The notes under the pieces were generated by a model. It worked only from the letters and a program-made list of their open reading frames with translations, had not been told where the DNA came from and made no database searches. From Candidatus Treponema merdequi (lineage in GTDB: Bacteria; Spirochaetota; Spirochaetia; Treponematales; Treponemataceae), in contig JAGHVB010000071.1 in NCBI GenBank assembly GCA_018064525.1, forward strand, positions 1-35,197: DNA of 35,197 bases, read 5' to 3'. Numbering within the stretch: position 1 is the first letter of the stretch; each line of letters opens with the position of its first letter. A program made the position numbers and the translations under genes. Shown in pieces: positions 33,334 to 35,197 of this stretch.

Positions 33334-34009
33334 ACTGATTAATTCTCCTGAAATCTATAAGAGGAAATTCTTTTATTGGTTTTGGAATAAATGTCTGTGT
33401 GTTACTGTCATATTCCAGATCATTTTCAAAAATTTCTGGAGTATTGTTTTTGCGATCAAGAAGATGGTCTAATCTAAAATCGCGACGCTTAATTTTGTTT
33501 CCTGTTACCAGCGACCATTCGCTAAAAATAATTGGTATTTCTGTATCTTTTTGATTTTCATCAACTTGTTTTAAACTAAGCGCATTTCCGCAGAGAATAT
33601 TTTTTTTGAAAAGATATTTAATTACATCTCTGAATTCATCTGTACAGTTATTTTTGCAAACTTTTGTGTATTCTTTATCCCATATAGAAAACAGTCTTTC
33701 ACGGCAGCGCTCTGCATTATCCTGTAAAAGTTCAACGCCATAAATACTTCCAACTGCTACAACCGAAAATTTTTCATATTCTTCATAGGATTTTTTATAT
33801 TTCTTTTTAAGAACAGCAAGTTTTCTGCTTAATATTTCAACAAGAAAATTTCCATCTCCACAGGCAGGTTCCAAAAAGCGGCTGTCCAAACGTTCTGTTT
33901 CATCTTTTACTAAATCACACATGGCTTTTACTTCACGTTCAGCGGTAAAAACTTCTCCGTGATCTGCAACACGTTTTTTGGATTTGATTTGTGATTTTTT
34001 ATTTTCCAA
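33326..34009 (-). CDS. Short N6-methylase-like protein lacking the catalytic motif
   Basis: The 227-aa product has a methylase beginning, GEVFTAEREVKAMCDLV then RFLEPACGDGNFLVEIL (motif X and a canonical AdoMet motif I), and IYGVELLQDNAERCRERL (motif II), but no NPPY or DPPY. The C-terminal 80 residues (FSEWSLVTGNKIKRRDFRLDHLL...) are unlike a catalytic domain. It is not a frameshifted front half of the next gene, because that gene has its own motifs X and I. It may be a companion subunit that binds AdoMet or DNA. The start codon is TTG with AAGG about 8 bases upstream. Confidence 0.75.
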   Translation of the reverse strand: MENKKSQIKSKKRVADHGEVFTAEREVKAMCDLVKDETERLDSRFLEPACGDGNFLVEILSRKLAVLKKKYKKSYEEYEKFSVVAVGSIYGVELLQDNAERCRERLFSIWDKEYTKVCKNNCTDEFRDVIKYLFKKNILCGNALSLKQVDENQKDTEIPIIFSEWSLVTGNKIKRRDFRLDHLLDRKNNTPEIFENDLEYDSNTQTFIPKPIKEFPLIDFRRINQYE

Positions 34010-34031
34010 AACAATACCTTTTTTGTTTTGA

Positions 34032-34066
34032 AAATATCCCAGCGTTTAATATAAAAAGGGATATTT
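34032..34066 (-). promoter_or_regulatory. AAATATCCC / GGGATATTT dyad in the methylase leader
   Basis: Perfect 9-bp arms (34032-34040 and 34058-34066) are separated by 17 bases, between the methylase promoter and its TTG start. It may be an operator for the divergent XRE protein or an mRNA hairpin in the leader. Confidence 0.6.
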
Positions 34067-34079
34067 CCTTATTATATTA

Positions 34080-34132
34080 ATTATATGGAATTTTCCCACA
34101 TTTGCAACCTAATATGAATTTTTCCTTATAAT
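34080..34132. promoter_or_regulatory. Back-to-back promoters sharing one palindromic -35
   Basis: The palindrome TTGCAA (34102-34107) can serve as -35 both ways. Minus strand: 16 bases to TATAAT (34080-34085) for the methylase genes. Plus strand: 19 bases to TATAAT (34127-34132) for the XRE gene, whose ATG at 34140 coincides with the expected transcript start. Confidence 0.65.
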
Positions 34133-34139
34133 AATTTTT

Positions 34140-34490
34140 ATGGATGAAAACTTTTGGCAAAGAGTAGATATTCTGCTGGAAAATAAAAATCTTTCTCGAA
34201 AAGAATTAGCTGCTTATGCTAAATTTGATGTTTCAAATATTGGAAAAGGTATAAGAGAGGGCAATATACCTGCTGCTGATACTGCTGTACGAATCGCAAA
34301 ATACCTAAATACTACTGTTGAATATTTAGTTACAGGTTCCTATTCAGATGACAAAACTAAAGCTCAAAATGAAATTGATGATCTTTATAAAAGTGCAGTT
34401 ATAATAAGAAAACTCAATTCCATACCATCAAAACCACGTTCTTCAATTGAACTCATGATTTCCGATATGTCTGAAAAATATAATACATAA
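34140..34490 (+). CDS. XRE-family regulator, candidate controller protein
   Basis: The 116-aa product has a Cro/CI helix-turn-helix at about 6-66 (LLENKNLSRKELAAYAKFDVSNIGKGIREG, then TAVRIAKYLNTTVEYLV) and a short helical tail (about 75-116). It is divergent from the two methylase genes, with 130 bases between. There is no Shine-Dalgarno site, and TATAAT ends 7 bases before the ATG, so the mRNA is probably leaderless, as reported for several restriction-modification controller proteins. Likely role: timing methylase against nuclease expression. It could instead be a phage-type repressor. Confidence 0.82.
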   Translation: MDENFWQRVDILLENKNLSRKELAAYAKFDVSNIGKGIREGNIPAADTAVRIAKYLNTTVEYLVTGSYSDDKTKAQNEIDDLYKSAVIIRKLNSIPSKPRSSIELMISDMSEKYNT

Positions 34491-34514
34491 TACTATATCT
34501 AATTCATAAACAAA

Positions 34515-34660
34515 AACGGCAGTCTAAAGGAAAGCTTTTTTCCGTTAGCGATGGGAGCCCCTTGCCGACCGCAGCGCAGCGAGGACGGTGAGCGGTAGCG
34601 AAGGGCGGACGTAGCGACCCCAAGTTACGGCTGAAAGACGGAACTTGGGGGAACGGCCTG
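34515..34660. repeat. G+C-rich repeat-like intergenic block with 9-bp inverted repeat
   Basis: The block is far richer in G+C than its surroundings and repeats the core (T/C)AGCGA several times (around 34555, 34576, 34594, 34613). A perfect inverted repeat CCCCAAGTT / AACTTGGGG spans 34618-34626 and 34642-34650. No convincing gene. It may be a dispersed repeat, and its hairpin may end the flanking convergent transcripts. Confidence 0.5.
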
Positions 34661-35197
34661 TTATTTAAGAACTTTTTTCTGCCAGCTTTTTTTGCCACAT
34701 TCCGGGCATTTCATGTATTTTGTAAGACCAATATGTGGTGACCAGACAGAAGCTTTGTAACTTGGAACATGTTTATGACCACATTTGCTGCACTGATAAT
34801 AACCGGTTTTTGTTTCAATTCTCCAGCAGAAAGGTACAACTAAAAGGACAATTAAAAAACTAATTCCAAGAATAATGCCTCGAATCCAGTTTTCAGTAAC
34901 CAGATAAGAACTTATAAGGCAGCCGCCAACAATTGTAAAAACCATTAATGCAATAAGAACATATTCTGTGTGAATAAGCATTTTGTTGGTGCGTTCATTT
35001 AATGCGGCCATTTCAATAAGGTTTTTTTCCATGATTTCTGTGTTGTTTTCCATAGGTATTTTTTCTCCTGTTAATAATTCGTTTACGGAGATTTCCAGGA
35101 TTTTACATAGATCCAGCATAAGTCCTGCATCTGGCAGACAGATTCCTCTTTCCCATTTTGAAATTGCTCTGTCTGTAATGCCTAACTTTTCAGAAAG
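34661..35197 (-). CDS. XRE-type membrane regulator with zinc ribbon, 5' end outside window
   Basis: The frame is open to the window edge, so the start is missing; an internal ATG at 35119 is not the true start because the upstream residues complete a helix-turn-helix (LSEKLGITDRAISKWERGICLPDAGL). Order: helix-turn-helix, linker helix, two membrane helices (about 40-90 residues from the HTH end), and a C-terminal zinc ribbon (CSKCGH ... MKCPECGKKSW). The layout is one I know from many Firmicutes, which suggests transfer from them (inference). It may link a membrane or metal signal to gene control. It is followed by the G+C-rich block. Confidence 0.82.
   Translation of the reverse strand, partial: LSEKLGITDRAISKWERGICLPDAGLMLDLCKILEISVNELLTGEKIPMENNTEIMEKNLIEMAALNERTNKMLIHTEYVLIALMVFTIVGGCLISSYLVTENWIRGIILGISFLIVLLVVPFCWRIETKTGYYQCSKCGHKHVPSYKASVWSPHIGLTKYMKCPECGKKSWQKKVLK

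Noticed and set aside
31825-34009. One methylase gene broken by a frameshift
   Set aside because: Both genes carry their own motif X and motif I, and the 8-base ATG/TGA overlap with good spacing is typical of coupled genes.
34504-34698. 64-codon minus-strand open frame through the G+C-rich block
   Set aside because: It is an out-of-frame extension of the real gene at 34661 through repeat-like sequence, with a Pro/Arg-rich product.

Overview
The window looks like chromosomal DNA of a gut- or rumen-type Treponema (Spirochaetota). This is inferred from the low G+C content and the gene mix: a DUF1566 lipoprotein, a cytoplasmic GH10 xylanase, two long-chain acyl-CoA ligases, OFA-family transport, a bacteriohemerythrin and long YgiQ and GpmI proteins. 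No rRNA or tRNA was seen, so the genus is not proven.

Left part (1-7500). It holds a truncated GNAT acetyltransferase, gpmI, and a chitobiase-like/DUF1566 lipoprotein whose 3' end is unusually G+C rich and full of NNC codons. About 300 bp of shuffled fragments follow: a lipoprotein tail, 45 bp of a gene 5 kb away, and a second copy of the gpmI promoter and 5' end. Next come an XRE/PIN toxin-antitoxin pair and two tandem secreted SH3 paralogues, with a 101-bp direct repeat upstream of each and an exonuclease remnant between them.

Middle (7500-28500). This is mostly housekeeping and metabolism: GH10 xylanase, YgiQ, acyl-CoA ligase 1 (behind three identical-geometry TGACA-N13-TGTCA dyads), two secreted 5'-nucleotidase-type phosphatases, an OFA-family MFS transporter, acyl-CoA ligase 2, a 7TM-type hybrid histidine kinase, an operon of hemerythrin, orphan adenine methylase and a TIGR02757 protein, cardiolipin synthase, and a beta-CASP metallo-hydrolase. 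The intergenic spaces are rich in palindromes and in one degenerate tandem array.

Right part (28500-35197). This is a defence-type island. A T5orf172/GIY-YIG-like domain fused to a superfamily 2 helicase is paired with two overlapping N6-adenine methylase genes and a divergent XRE regulator that appears leaderless. A complete DinJ/YafQ toxin-antitoxin pair sits, in opposite orientation, between the helicase and methylase genes, and its promoter/operator overlaps the helicase promoter. A hairpin resembling an IS3/IS150 terminus abuts the left side, and a G+C-rich repeat-like block lies on the right. A partial XRE/membrane/zinc-ribbon protein of a Firmicutes-like type runs off the right edge.

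Working hypothesis: 28.5-34.5 kb is a horizontally acquired, self-regulated restriction-like system carrying its own addiction module. Function is inferred from domains and layout only.
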